50,341 bases of DNA from Acidobacteriota bacterium (GTDB lineage: Bacteria; Acidobacteriota; Vicinamibacteria; Vicinamibacterales; CAVVIG01), in the NCBI GenBank assembly GCA_003222535.1, contig QHWJ01000245.1, positions 1-50,341 of the forward strand. The letters are read 5' to 3'. Positions 16,783-25,833 of the stretch are shown piece after piece. The notes beneath the pieces were generated by a model. It ran no database searches, was not told the origin of the DNA, and was given only the letters and a program-made list of their open reading frames with translations. The translations under genes were made by a program, and so were the position numbers. Every line of letters begins with the position of its first letter. Position 1 is the first letter of the stretch.

Positions 16783-17810
16783 GCGGCAACAAGCTCCGCG
16801 TGCTCGCGCTCGTGCACCGGCATCTCGTTCCGCCGGGCGCGGTCGAAGAGGGCACCGACATCACCAACGAGCCGTGGCGTACGGAGTACGACGTCGTCTC
16901 GACGCTGGGCGCGATGGGCCATGAAGTGCAGGTCCTGCCCGTCCACGACGACCTCGGCGACATCCGCCGCGCCGGGACCGACTGGAAGCCGCACATCGCC
17001 TTCAACCTGCTCGAAGGCTTCGACGACATCGTCATCTTCGATCAGAACGTGGTGTCGCATCTCGAGCTCCTGAAGTTGCCCTATACCGGCTGCAACGCAC
17101 GCGGCCTGCTCCTGGCGCGCGACAAGTCGCTCTCGAAGAAGCTGCTCGCGTATCACCGCATCCGGGTGCCGGAGTTCGAGGTCTTCCGCGCCGGCCGCGC
17201 GATTCGCCGGCCCAAGCGCCTGACGTTCCCGCTCATGGTGAAATCGCTGACGGAGGAAGCCTCGATCGGGATCTCTCAGGCGTCGGTCGTCGACAGCGAC
17301 GAGAAGCTGAAGGAGCGCGTCGCCTTTGTTCACGAGAGCATCGGGACCGCGGCCATCGTCGAGCAATACATCGAGGGGCGCGAGCTGTACGTGGGCCTCC
17401 TCGGCAACCAGATGCTTCAGGCGATGCCGGTCTGGGAGCTGTTCTTCACCAACATGCCGGATGGCGCAAAGCGCATCGCCACCGACCGCGTGAAATGGAG
17501 CGTCAAGTATCAGAAGAAATACGGGATCGACAGCGGCCCGGCCATCGAGATGACCGAGGCAAAGGCTGAGGGGATTCAGCACCTGTGCAAGCGCGCGTAT
17601 CGCGCGCTCGAGTTGAGCGGCTACGCCCGGATCGATCTGCGGCTCGACGAGGCCGGAAACGCCTGGGTGCTCGAGGCGAACCCGAATCCACAAATTGCGC
17701 GCGGCGAGGACTTTGCGGCATCCGCCGAGAAGATCGGGCTGAGCTACGAGACCGTCCTGCAGCGGATCATCAATCTCGGCCTTCGCTGGCAGCCGGAGAG
17801 TGTCGCTTAA
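16779..17810 (+). CDS. ATP-grasp ligase, D-Ala-D-Ala ligase-like
   Basis: The 343-residue product has an N-terminal pre-ATP-grasp region with 'FNLLEGFDDIVIFDQNV' and 'LPYTGCNARGLLLARDKSLSK', a central 'FPLMVKSLTEEASIGIS' nucleotide-binding loop, 'IVEQYIEGRELYVGLLG', and a metal-binding end 'DLRLDEAGNAWVLEANPNP'. These place it near D-Ala-D-Ala ligases. The canonical Ddl ending (NEINTxPG) is replaced by EANPNPQIARGEDF, so the acceptor is probably not D-alanine. Family members ligate a carboxylate to an amine with ATP. Translational coupling (ATGA) to a putative peptidase suggests peptide or amino-acid conjugate chemistry. Confidence 0.88.
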   Translation: MSGNKLRVLALVHRHLVPPGAVEEGTDITNEPWRTEYDVVSTLGAMGHEVQVLPVHDDLGDIRRAGTDWKPHIAFNLLEGFDDIVIFDQNVVSHLELLKLPYTGCNARGLLLARDKSLSKKLLAYHRIRVPEFEVFRAGRAIRRPKRLTFPLMVKSLTEEASIGISQASVVDSDEKLKERVAFVHESIGTAAIVEQYIEGRELYVGLLGNQMLQAMPVWELFFTNMPDGAKRIATDRVKWSVKYQKKYGIDSGPAIEMTEAKAEGIQHLCKRAYRALELSGYARIDLRLDEAGNAWVLEANPNPQIARGEDFAASAEKIGLSYETVLQRIINLGLRWQPESVA

Positions 17811-17823
17811 GGAGGGCTAGGCT

Positions 17824-18117
17824 CTAAAGGCTGAGGGCTGGCGGCGATGAGAGCCTCACGACCGCCCACACGCAAAAGACCAGGAACGCGACTGGCAGCA
17901 ACGGGACCAGAACTGCAAAGAAAATGGCGACGAACGCGAGCGCCAGGCCCAGGAATGCCGCCGTGAGGGCGAACGGCAGCACGACGAGCGCGACGCCCGT
18001 CCTGATCAGCAGACGCAACAGGAAGAACGGCAGGAACAGGAGCGCGAACGGGAGCAGCAGAACGGCAAGGAGAACGCCGAAGACGATCCGGAACGGCAGC
18101 GTCAGCAGGAACAGCAC
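17824..18117 (-). CDS. Small hydrophobic membrane protein
   Basis: The 97-residue product is almost entirely hydrophobic, with two or three membrane segments ('FGVLLAVLLLPFALLFLPF', 'VVLPFALTAAFLGLALAFV', 'FFAVLVPLLPVAFLVF') and only a few arginines between them. I recognise no family. The gene converges on the ATP-grasp gene with 13 bases between stops. It is followed upstream by the other minus-strand small genes and may be co-transcribed with them. A chance open frame is possible, but membrane-like composition on a plausible coding strand supports it. Confidence 0.6.
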   Translation of the reverse strand: MLFLLTLPFRIVFGVLLAVLLLPFALLFLPFFLLRLLIRTGVALVVLPFALTAAFLGLALAFVAIFFAVLVPLLPVAFLVFCVWAVVRLSSPPALSL

Positions 18118-18187
18118 GCGCTCTCCTTGTGGATCGCGCGAACCGGTCAGGCGGGCGAATCGCTCGCTGACCTGTGCGCGTTACAGA

Positions 18188-18457
18188 CTACTTACGAGCC
18201 GCTCGGTCAACGAGTTCCGGCGACTTGAGCTGGTCGGCCGGACCGCGCGGCGCGCTCGGCGGCAGGTAGGCCATCGGCTGGTGGCTGATCCGTTCGTCCA
18301 GGCTCTTGACCACCTTCGCGCGGCCGCCGGCGGTCTTCATCGTCTTCGTGAAGCCGAAGATGACGCAGAAGCCGATGAAGAGTACGAGGACGAACACCGT
18401 GCTCGACGCCAGTCCCTGAAGCGCCCCCCAGGCTATCTGCGCGACGTCGGTGTTCAC
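18188..18457 (-). CDS. Small single-span membrane protein downstream of the RpoZ-like gene
   Basis: The 89-residue product has one strong membrane helix (about residues 20-38, 'TVFVLVLFIGFCVIFGF') followed by a basic and Pro-rich soluble tail ('KVVKSLDERISHQP'). Start is GTG 18457, whose TG overlaps the stop of the RpoZ-like gene (GTGA), suggesting coupled translation. I recognise no family. Confidence 0.65.
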   Translation of the reverse strand: MNTDVAQIAWGALQGLASSTVFVLVLFIGFCVIFGFTKTMKTAGGRAKVVKSLDERISHQPMAYLPPSAPRGPADQLKSPELVDRAARK

Positions 18458-18723
18458 GCCTCGATTCCTTCGGGCGCTGGCGTTGGCTCGAGAACTTCGT
18501 AGGACACGAGCCCCCGCTTCACTTCTTCCATCGCCACCCGCTCGGCCTTGTGCGGCAATGGGGGGACATCCTCGTCCAGGCGCGGGCGCGCGCCACGGCG
18601 CAACTGCTTGGCGCGCAGCGCGGCAACGTCGACGAACAGGAATCGGCTCTGAATCGGCGGCGCCGGCTCGCTCGCGTAGTCCGACGCGTCAGAATCGTTC
18701 AGGGTTTGGATCGTTTCTTTCAT
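18454..18723 (-). CDS. rpoZ: RNA polymerase omega subunit-like protein
   Basis: The 89-residue product has 'SRFLFVDVAALRAKQLRRGARP' at its core and 'KAERVAMEEVKRGLVSYE' after it. This matches the omega-subunit pattern (SRFxLVxxAAxRARQL, then a 'tvAlEEi' segment), which braces the beta' subunit in RNA polymerase. Spacing between these motifs is slightly long and the N-terminus is acidic. ATG 18723 is the only sensible start; the sequence further upstream is the shadow of the Hsp20 gene. It is translationally coupled to the small membrane protein. Omega genes are more usually next to gmk, which is not seen here. Confidence 0.75.
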   Translation of the reverse strand: MKETIQTLNDSDASDYASEPAPPIQSRFLFVDVAALRAKQLRRGARPRLDEDVPPLPHKAERVAMEEVKRGLVSYEVLEPTPAPEGIEA

Positions 18724-18844
18724 GGCGAACCTCGAGCGTAACACGCACACGAGACGGGCGGAAAGGGCGGGAGGGAAGGCTTCCACTCCTCCCTGTCCCG
18801 CCATCCTGCCTATCCCGCCTATACTGCCCAACCGGCCTGGGTGT

Positions 18845-19234
18845 TTACGCGGCGACGTCGATGTTGATCGACCGCGGCTTGGCGTCCTCTCGCAGCGGCA
18901 GCCGCACCGTGAGGACGCCGTTTTTGTACTCGGCCGAGACCCGGCTGGGATCGACGGTCGGCGGCAGCGAAAACGAGCGGCTGAACGCGCCATAACGCCG
19001 CTCGACATGGTGGAAGTGCCCGTCTTTCACGTCGCTCGCCAGCTTCTTCTCGCCCTTGATGGTGAGCACGCTGTTTTCGACTGTGATGTCGATGTCCTCA
19101 CGCGCCATCTCTGGTAGCTCAGCCTTCAGCACGAGCTCCTGGTCGGCAACCTGGTAAACATCCACCGGCGGCTCCCAGCGGCTCGGCGCCGTGAGCCCGA
19201 AATCGCGAAATGCGTCCCAACGAACAATAGTCAT
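18845..19234 (-). CDS. Small heat-shock protein, Hsp20/alpha-crystallin family
   Basis: The 129-residue product carries an alpha-crystallin domain: 'PPVDVYQVADQELVLKAELP' starts it, 'DIDITVENSVLTIKGEKK' and 'RRYGAFSRSFSLP' follow, and it ends with 'AEYKNGVLTVRLPL' (the GVL motif). The C-terminal tail is short and has 'RSINID' as the IxI-like element. Such proteins are ATP-independent holdases. It lies 62 bases downstream of dnaK on the same strand and is probably in the same heat-shock transcription unit. Confidence 0.95.
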   Translation of the reverse strand: MTIVRWDAFRDFGLTAPSRWEPPVDVYQVADQELVLKAELPEMAREDIDITVENSVLTIKGEKKLASDVKDGHFHHVERRYGAFSRSFSLPPTVDPSRVSAEYKNGVLTVRLPLREDAKPRSINIDVAA

Positions 19235-19296
19235 GTTTTCCTCCCTGTTTTCACTTAGTCGGCCGGGGTCGAGCAGGTCGGGCCCGACCTGCCTGG

Positions 19297-21180
<1,884 letters not shown>

Positions 21181-21215
21181 TTGATGGGGTCCTCGCTTTC
21201 CTTGAAGTGGAGCTC

Positions 21216-21244
21216 AGTATAGAGCTGATATGAGTGTATGTCAA
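21216..21244 (-). promoter_or_regulatory. Sigma-70 type promoter of dnaK
   Basis: On the minus strand TTGACA (21244-21239), a 17-base spacer and TATACT (21221-21216) form a near-consensus housekeeping promoter, giving a start near 21209 and a leader of about 29 bases. The surrounding sequence is unusually AT-rich for this genome. No CIRCE (TTAGCACTC-N9-GAGTGCTAA) or clear HspR-type inverted repeat is present. Confidence 0.8.
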
Positions 21245-21355
21245 GCATTAAATATGCGTGTATTAAACTAAACTACGTCTCCCGGCTTATCTGCCACCTC
21301 AGCACGTAGTTAGGGGGATAGTGGCGGCCGACCGGACGCTGTGCCATCATCGGCC

Positions 21356-21820
21356 ATGCGCTCACGCATCCCGACTGTCGCCTTTCCATCAGAAATCGCG
21401 GATTTCGCGGAAGAGGTCCGCCGGATCTTCCTCGAGCTCGGCTGCATCGTCGGCTCGGAGTCGCTCGCCTGGGAATGCTCCCCGACCATCGACGTGTACG
21501 AAACGGACGACACGCAGGAAATCGCCGTAGACCTCCCGGGCATCGATCCGACCGGCGTCCGTGTGCTCGGCAAGGGCGACAGCATCCTGATCGCCGGCGA
21601 GAAGTCGGCGCGACGCGCGCGCGGCGGATCGAGCTTTCATCTCGTCGAGCGCGGTGACGGCCGGTTCGCGCGGGTCGTGCGCCTGTCGCGTGGGTGCGAT
21701 ACCGCGAAGGCGCGTGCAACGCTCGTCGACGGCGAGTTGCGCGTGTCCATCCCGAAAATCGCGGATCGCCGCGGGCGCGCCATCCCGGTCAGTATCAGCA
21801 CCATGGCCCACGATGGCTGA
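21356..21820 (+). CDS. Second Hsp20-family small heat-shock protein
   Basis: This divergent gene encodes about 154 residues with an alpha-crystallin-type core: 'PTIDVYETDDTQEIAVDLPG', 'VLGKGDSILIAGEK', 'FARVVRLSRGCDTAKARATLVDG' and 'ELRVSIPKI'. The last replaces the usual GVLxVxxPK with ELRVSIPK, and the domain is more diverged than the other Hsp20. ATG 21356 is used; GTG 21341 in the same frame is an alternative. Neither has a strong Shine-Dalgarno. The C-terminus ends next to a 7-nt repeat array. Confidence 0.85.
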   Translation: MRSRIPTVAFPSEIADFAEEVRRIFLELGCIVGSESLAWECSPTIDVYETDDTQEIAVDLPGIDPTGVRVLGKGDSILIAGEKSARRARGGSSFHLVERGDGRFARVVRLSRGCDTAKARATLVDGELRVSIPKIADRRGRAIPVSISTMAHDG

Positions 21821-21967
21821 TGGCTCATGGCTGATGGCTCATGGAATATCGTCGATGGTTTATGCCACGATGCACCATCAGCCATCAGCCATCAGCCATC
21901 AGCCATCAGCCATCAGCCATCAGCCATCAGCCATCAGCCATTAGCCATTAGCCATTAGCCATCAGCC
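21808..21967. repeat. 7-nt tandem array (CATCAGC) with an inverted block, abutting ymdB
   Basis: From about 21874 to 21967 there are some 13 copies of CATCAGC (a few CATTAGC). At 21808-21844 lie inverted copies (GATGGCTGATGG, with CTCATGG variants), so a transcript could fold into a long hairpin. The array runs directly into the ATG of ymdB, leaving no Shine-Dalgarno. Confidence 0.93.
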
Positions 21968-22798
21968 ATGATCCGTCTTTTGTTCATCGGCGACATCGTC
22001 GGCCGGCCCGGACGCGATCTGGTTCGGTACGGTCTGCCGGCGATCGTCGAGCGCCACCAGATCGATCTCGTGATCGCCAACGCCGAGAATTCCGCGGCCG
22101 GCTTCGGCATCACGCGGGAAATCGGCGATCACCTGCTCGAGTGGGGCGTCGACGTCATGACGTCCGGCAACCACATCTGGGACAAGAAAGAGGCGCTCGA
22201 TTACATCGGCGCCGAGCCGCGCCTTCTGCGGCCGGCGAACTACCCCGCGGGTGCGCCTGGCAACGGCAGTTATCTGGCGCGCACGCGCGACGGCCGATCG
22301 GTCGGCGTCGTCAACGTGATGGGACGGGTCTTCATGCTGAACATCGACGACCCATTCACGTCCGTCTTGCGCGAGATCGAGACGTTGAAGCAGCGAACCC
22401 GCATTGTCTTCGTGGACTTCCACGCCGAAGCGACGTCCGAGAAGATCGCGATGGGCTGGCATCTCGACGGCCGAGTGACGGCGGTTGTCGGCACGCATAC
22501 GCATGTGCAGACAGCGGACGAACGCATCATGCCGAAGGGGACGGCGTATCTGACCGACGTCGGGATGACCGGCCCCCACGATTCCATCATCGGGGTGGAG
22601 ATTGAGGCGGCGCTGGGGAGGTTCCTGACGGCGCTGCCGGCAAAGTTCGACACGGCCACCGGCAACCCACGCCTCAATGCGGTGATCATCGAAGCCGATG
22701 AAGCCACCGGGCGGGCGACCGGCATCGAGCGCCTGAGCCTGAGCGCGGACGACCTGCACGCACTCGGTGCAACCGCGAATCTGCAATCGGCAATCTGA
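21968..22798 (+). CDS. ymdB: YmdB family metallophosphoesterase
   Basis: The 276-residue product matches the TIGR00282/YmdB family of dimetal phosphodiesterases, shown for Bacillus YmdB to hydrolyse 2',3'-cyclic nucleotides. Visible metal and active-site motifs are 'FIGDIVGRPGR', 'NAENSAAGFG', 'MTSGNHIWDKKE', 'VDFHAEATSEK' and 'VGTHTHVQTADE'. ymdB often sits next to rny; here rny is 21 kb away. Its start codon follows the CATCAGC array with no ribosome-binding motif, so translation may be weak or leader-dependent. It is followed by xseA after 21 bases. Confidence 0.95.
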   Translation: MIRLLFIGDIVGRPGRDLVRYGLPAIVERHQIDLVIANAENSAAGFGITREIGDHLLEWGVDVMTSGNHIWDKKEALDYIGAEPRLLRPANYPAGAPGNGSYLARTRDGRSVGVVNVMGRVFMLNIDDPFTSVLREIETLKQRTRIVFVDFHAEATSEKIAMGWHLDGRVTAVVGTHTHVQTADERIMPKGTAYLTDVGMTGPHDSIIGVEIEAALGRFLTALPAKFDTATGNPRLNAVIIEADEATGRATGIERLSLSADDLHALGATANLQSAI

Positions 22799-22819
22799 AT
22801 TGCTGAGGTCTTCCGTTTG

Positions 22820-24370
22820 ATGTCTGATCTGTTCGATCTTCCGTTTGAGGAAGAAGACGGCGATGGTCGCGAGTCGATACTCGACGGTCGTGTGTCGACC
22901 GTGCGCCCACCGGCCACGGAGCCCCGACTGCGGACGAGCGATCCCCGACGACCTGCCGATCCCCGACACACGACGGCTCCAGCGCCGGTCGCGGCGCGGC
23001 GCGTCTGGAGCGTCACGGAGCTGACCGTCAGAGTCCGGGATCTCCTCGAGGCGGAATTCTTCGAGGTGTGGGTCGAGGGCGAACTCTCCAACTGCCGCGT
23101 CTGGAACACTGGACACCTGTACTTCACGCTCAAGGACGGGTCGTCGTCGATCCGGTCGGTGATTTTCCGATCGGCCCTCCGCTACCTGAAGTTCAAGCCG
23201 GCCGACGGGCTGCGCGTCGTCGCCCGCGGACGGGTGTCGGTCTACGAGCCGAAGGGCGAGTATCAGCTCGTGTGCGAGCATCTGGAGCCGCACGGGCTCG
23301 GAGCGCTCCAGCTGGCATTCGATCAGTTGAAGAAGCGGCTGCAGGAGGAAGGGCTTTTCGACGCGGCGCGCAAACGGCCGCTGCCGGCGCTGCCCCGCAA
23401 GATCGGCATCGTCACGTCGCTGGACGGCGCCGCCATCCGCGACATCATCAAGGTGCTGCGGCGGCGCTACGCGAACGCGCACCTGGTGATCTGTCCTGCC
23501 CGGGTGCAGGGCGAAGACGCGGCGCCGGATATCGCGCGCGCGCTCGGCCAGATCGCGCGCGTGCCGGGCGTGGACGTCGTGATCGTGGGCCGCGGCGGCG
23601 GAGCGATCGAAGACCTCTGGGCCTTCAACGAGGAGGTCGTCGCGCGCGCCATCGCGCGTGTGCCGCTTCCCGTGATTTCGGCGGTCGGCCACGAAACCGA
23701 CGTCACCATCGCCGACTTCGTCGCCGATGTGCGCGCGCCGACGCCGTCGGCGGCGGCGGAGCTCGTGGTTTCGGCGAAAGACGAGTTCTGCGGTCGCATC
23801 GATCGGCTGCTCGGCCGGCTGGGCGCCGCCGCGCGCGCGCGCGTCCAGGGACTGAGCCGTCGCGTCCACATCATCACCGGTCGGCCGTCGTTCGCCGGAT
23901 TTCCAGGTCGCGTGGCGATGCGGGGCCGCCACGCGGCGGAGCTGTCCCATGCGCTCGCGCGCGTCATGCGCGCCCGCCTGGCGGCGCGCGAGCGGCGCCG
24001 CCAGCAGCTCGAGCGGCAACTGACGATGTTCGATCTGGGGCGGCGGCTCGCGGGGATTCGGACGCGACTCGTGACCGCCGGGGGGCGGCTGAAAGGCGCT
24101 GTCATCCTGCGGCAGCATCGCGCGGATGGGCAACTGCGCAGCGCCGCCGGCCGGCTCCACTCGCTCAGTCCGCTCGCCGTGCTGGGCCGCGGGTATGCCG
24201 TGTGCTGGAACGAGGACCGGACGCAGGCGTTGCGCGATGCCTCGCAGGCGGGTGCCGGCGATTGCGTGCACGTGACGCTCGCGAAGGGCGAGCTCGACTG
24301 CGAAGTACGCTCCAACGATCAAACACAAGGGACACAAAGGGTACAGAGGACACCAAGGCAAGACCCGTAA
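22820..24370 (+). CDS. xseA: Exodeoxyribonuclease VII large subunit
   Basis: XseA is the catalytic subunit of ExoVII, which degrades single-stranded DNA. The 516-residue product has the N-terminal OB-fold ('SVTELTVRVRDLLEAEF', 'WVEGELSNCRVWNTGHLYF'), the catalytic domain ('KIGIVTSLDGAAIRDIIKV', 'VIVGRGGGAIEDLWAFN', 'VISAVGHETDVTIADFVAD', 'APTPSAAAEL') and a long coiled-coil, ending in 'VLGRGYAVCWNEDR'. About 70 Arg/Pro-rich residues precede the OB-fold. The last ~17 residues (QTQGTQRVQRTPRQD) come from an ACACAAGG-type repeat. Start ATG 22820. Confidence 0.96.
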   Translation: MSDLFDLPFEEEDGDGRESILDGRVSTVRPPATEPRLRTSDPRRPADPRHTTAPAPVAARRVWSVTELTVRVRDLLEAEFFEVWVEGELSNCRVWNTGHLYFTLKDGSSSIRSVIFRSALRYLKFKPADGLRVVARGRVSVYEPKGEYQLVCEHLEPHGLGALQLAFDQLKKRLQEEGLFDAARKRPLPALPRKIGIVTSLDGAAIRDIIKVLRRRYANAHLVICPARVQGEDAAPDIARALGQIARVPGVDVVIVGRGGGAIEDLWAFNEEVVARAIARVPLPVISAVGHETDVTIADFVADVRAPTPSAAAELVVSAKDEFCGRIDRLLGRLGAAARARVQGLSRRVHIITGRPSFAGFPGRVAMRGRHAAELSHALARVMRARLAARERRRQQLERQLTMFDLGRRLAGIRTRLVTAGGRLKGAVILRQHRADGQLRSAAGRLHSLSPLAVLGRGYAVCWNEDRTQALRDASQAGAGDCVHVTLAKGELDCEVRSNDQTQGTQRVQRTPRQDP

Positions 24371-24420
24371 AGAGTTTCCCTTTGTGTCCTTCGTGTCCTT
24401 TGTGTTAACTCAGAAGACGT
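24318..24420. repeat. ACACAAAGG / CCTTTGTGTCC inverted repeat tract
   Basis: Copies of ACACAAGGGACACAAAGG are followed by the inverted form CCTTTGTGTCCTTCGTGTCC, so the segment can form a hairpin. It covers the last codons of xseA and the whole gap to xseB. Confidence 0.75.
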
Positions 24421-24422
24421 AC

Positions 24423-24671
24423 ATGACTGATACGTCGATCAAAGACTTCGAAGGCGCGATCGCCGAGCTCGAATCGATCGTCAAGAAGCTCGAGGAAGGC
24501 GACCTCGCGCTCGAACAGTCGCTGGCGTTGTACGAGCGCGGCGTGCAGCTCTCGCGGTTCTGTCACGCGCGGCTCGAAGAGGCGGAGCGCCGCATCGAGA
24601 TTCTCAACGAGCGCGGCGAGCTGAAGCCCGCGCCGGCCTCGTTTGCCGCCGAGGATCCCGAACGCGGTTGA
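24423..24671 (+). CDS. xseB: Exodeoxyribonuclease VII small subunit
   Basis: XseB pairs with XseA in ExoVII. The 82-residue product shows 'KDFEGAIAELESIVKKLE' then 'GDLALEQSLALYERGVQLS' and 'CHARLEEAERRIEIL', the standard two-helix family sequence. ATG 24423 is used because the 13 codons upstream are repeat sequence. It ends eight bases before the ispA start. Confidence 0.95.
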   Translation: MTDTSIKDFEGAIAELESIVKKLEEGDLALEQSLALYERGVQLSRFCHARLEEAERRIEILNERGELKPAPASFAAEDPERG

Positions 24672-24678
24672 ATGTGGT

Positions 24679-25698
24679 GTGACCGCCGAGCCGCTCGCTG
24701 ACTTCCTGAATCGCGCACGCGTCCGGGTCGACGAGGCCCTCGCACGCATTCTGCCGACGCCGCCGGCGTGCCCCGCCATCGTCAGCGACGCGATGCGTTA
24801 CAGCGTGTTCGCCGGCGGCAAGCGACTGCGGCCTATCCTTACGCTTGCGGCCGCGGATGCCGTCACGCGCGCAGGACACACGCGCGTAGGAGACACGCGC
24901 GTAGGGCACCGCTTCAGCGGTGCCGGTGCCAGTGCCGATGCCGGCGCCGACGCTGGCGCTGATCCCGATCCGCTCCGCCTTGCCCTGCCCGCGGCCTGCG
25001 CGATCGAGCTGATTCACACCTACTCGCTGATTCACGACGATCTGCCCGCGATGGACGACGACACGCTGCGACGAGGCCGGCCGACGTTGCACGTGGTCTA
25101 CGGCGACGGCATCGCGATTCTCGCCGGCGATGGTCTGCACGCAGAAGCCTTCACGCTGCTCGCGACCGCGCCCGCGCTGGACGATCCGGAAACCCTCAGG
25201 CGAAAACTGCGCGTGCTCTGGCTGATCGGAAGCGCTGCGGGGCCAGCCGGCATGGTCGGCGGACAGGCGATCGACTTGCAGGCCGCGGGTCAGGCGCCGG
25301 GCCACCCGCTGACGCTCGACGCCGACGGCCTGCGCGGCATGCACGCGCGCAAGACCGGCGCGCTGATTCGCGCCTCCGCTGTGAGCGGCGCGATCATGGC
25401 TGGCGCGGCCGACGATCTTGTCGCCGCCATGGATGGCTATGCGACCGAGGTCGGCCTTGCGTTTCAAATCGTCGACGACATCCTCGACGTCGAAAGCGAT
25501 CCGGCCACGCTCGGCAAGAGCACCGGCAAGGACGCTGCGGGGGCGAAGCCGACCTACCCGGCGCTCTTCGGACTCGACCGCTCGCGGGCACTCGCGGCCG
25601 ACTGCCTTGAACGGGCGCATGCCACGCTCACGGCGGCCGGACTGACCGGCGGCTGGCTCGGCCCGATTGCGGAATGGGTAGTCCGCCGGAAAAGCTGA
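24679..25698 (+). CDS. ispA: Polyprenyl synthetase (geranyl/farnesyl diphosphate synthase)
   Basis: The product condenses isopentenyl diphosphate with allylic diphosphates. The ~339-residue sequence contains 'FAGGKRLRPILTLAAADA', the first aspartate-rich motif in 'SLIHDDLPAMDDDTLRRGRPT', 'LAGDGLHAEAF', 'MVGGQAIDL', 'ARKTGALIRAS', and the second motif 'FQIVDDILDVESD' followed by 'STGKDAAGAKPTYPALFG'. Start is GTG 24679. Between 'TLAAADAVTR' and 'LRLALPAAC' about 30 residues have been added (about 64-95), encoded by the same palindrome found in gatA. dxs, usually next in this cluster, is absent. Confidence 0.95.
   Translation: MTAEPLADFLNRARVRVDEALARILPTPPACPAIVSDAMRYSVFAGGKRLRPILTLAAADAVTRAGHTRVGDTRVGHRFSGAGASADAGADAGADPDPLRLALPAACAIELIHTYSLIHDDLPAMDDDTLRRGRPTLHVVYGDGIAILAGDGLHAEAFTLLATAPALDDPETLRRKLRVLWLIGSAAGPAGMVGGQAIDLQAAGQAPGHPLTLDADGLRGMHARKTGALIRASAVSGAIMAGAADDLVAAMDGYATEVGLAFQIVDDILDVESDPATLGKSTGKDAAGAKPTYPALFGLDRSRALAADCLERAHATLTAAGLTGGWLGPIAEWVVRRKS
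24868..24960. repeat. In-frame palindromic and short-repeat insert inside ispA
   Basis: Three near-copies of a 15-base CACGCGCGTAGG-type unit run into the palindrome GGCACCGCTTCAGCGGTGCC (24905-24924), then GGTGCC/GATGCC-type hexamers. Bases 24901-24924 are an exact inverted match to 15248-15271 in gatA. Confidence 0.88.
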
Positions 25699-25833
25699 TC
25701 GGCCGCGTGAGCCTCCACGGGAGGAGCAAAGCAGTCGACCGGGGCCCCAACGCGCTGCGACCGATTGGCGTGGACACAGGATGCAGCGCCGCTCGAATGC
25801 AGATGGACTTGCAGCTTCCGAGAGCCGCCTGAG

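Noticed and set aside
21181-21300. CIRCE or HspR operator before dnaK
   Set aside because: No TTAGCACTC-N9-GAGTGCTAA and no CTTGAGT-N7-ACTCAAG; only a sigma-70-like promoter can be supported.
21874-21967. CATCAGC array considered as a CRISPR array
   Set aside because: Units are seven bases, contiguous and without spacers; no cas genes are nearby.
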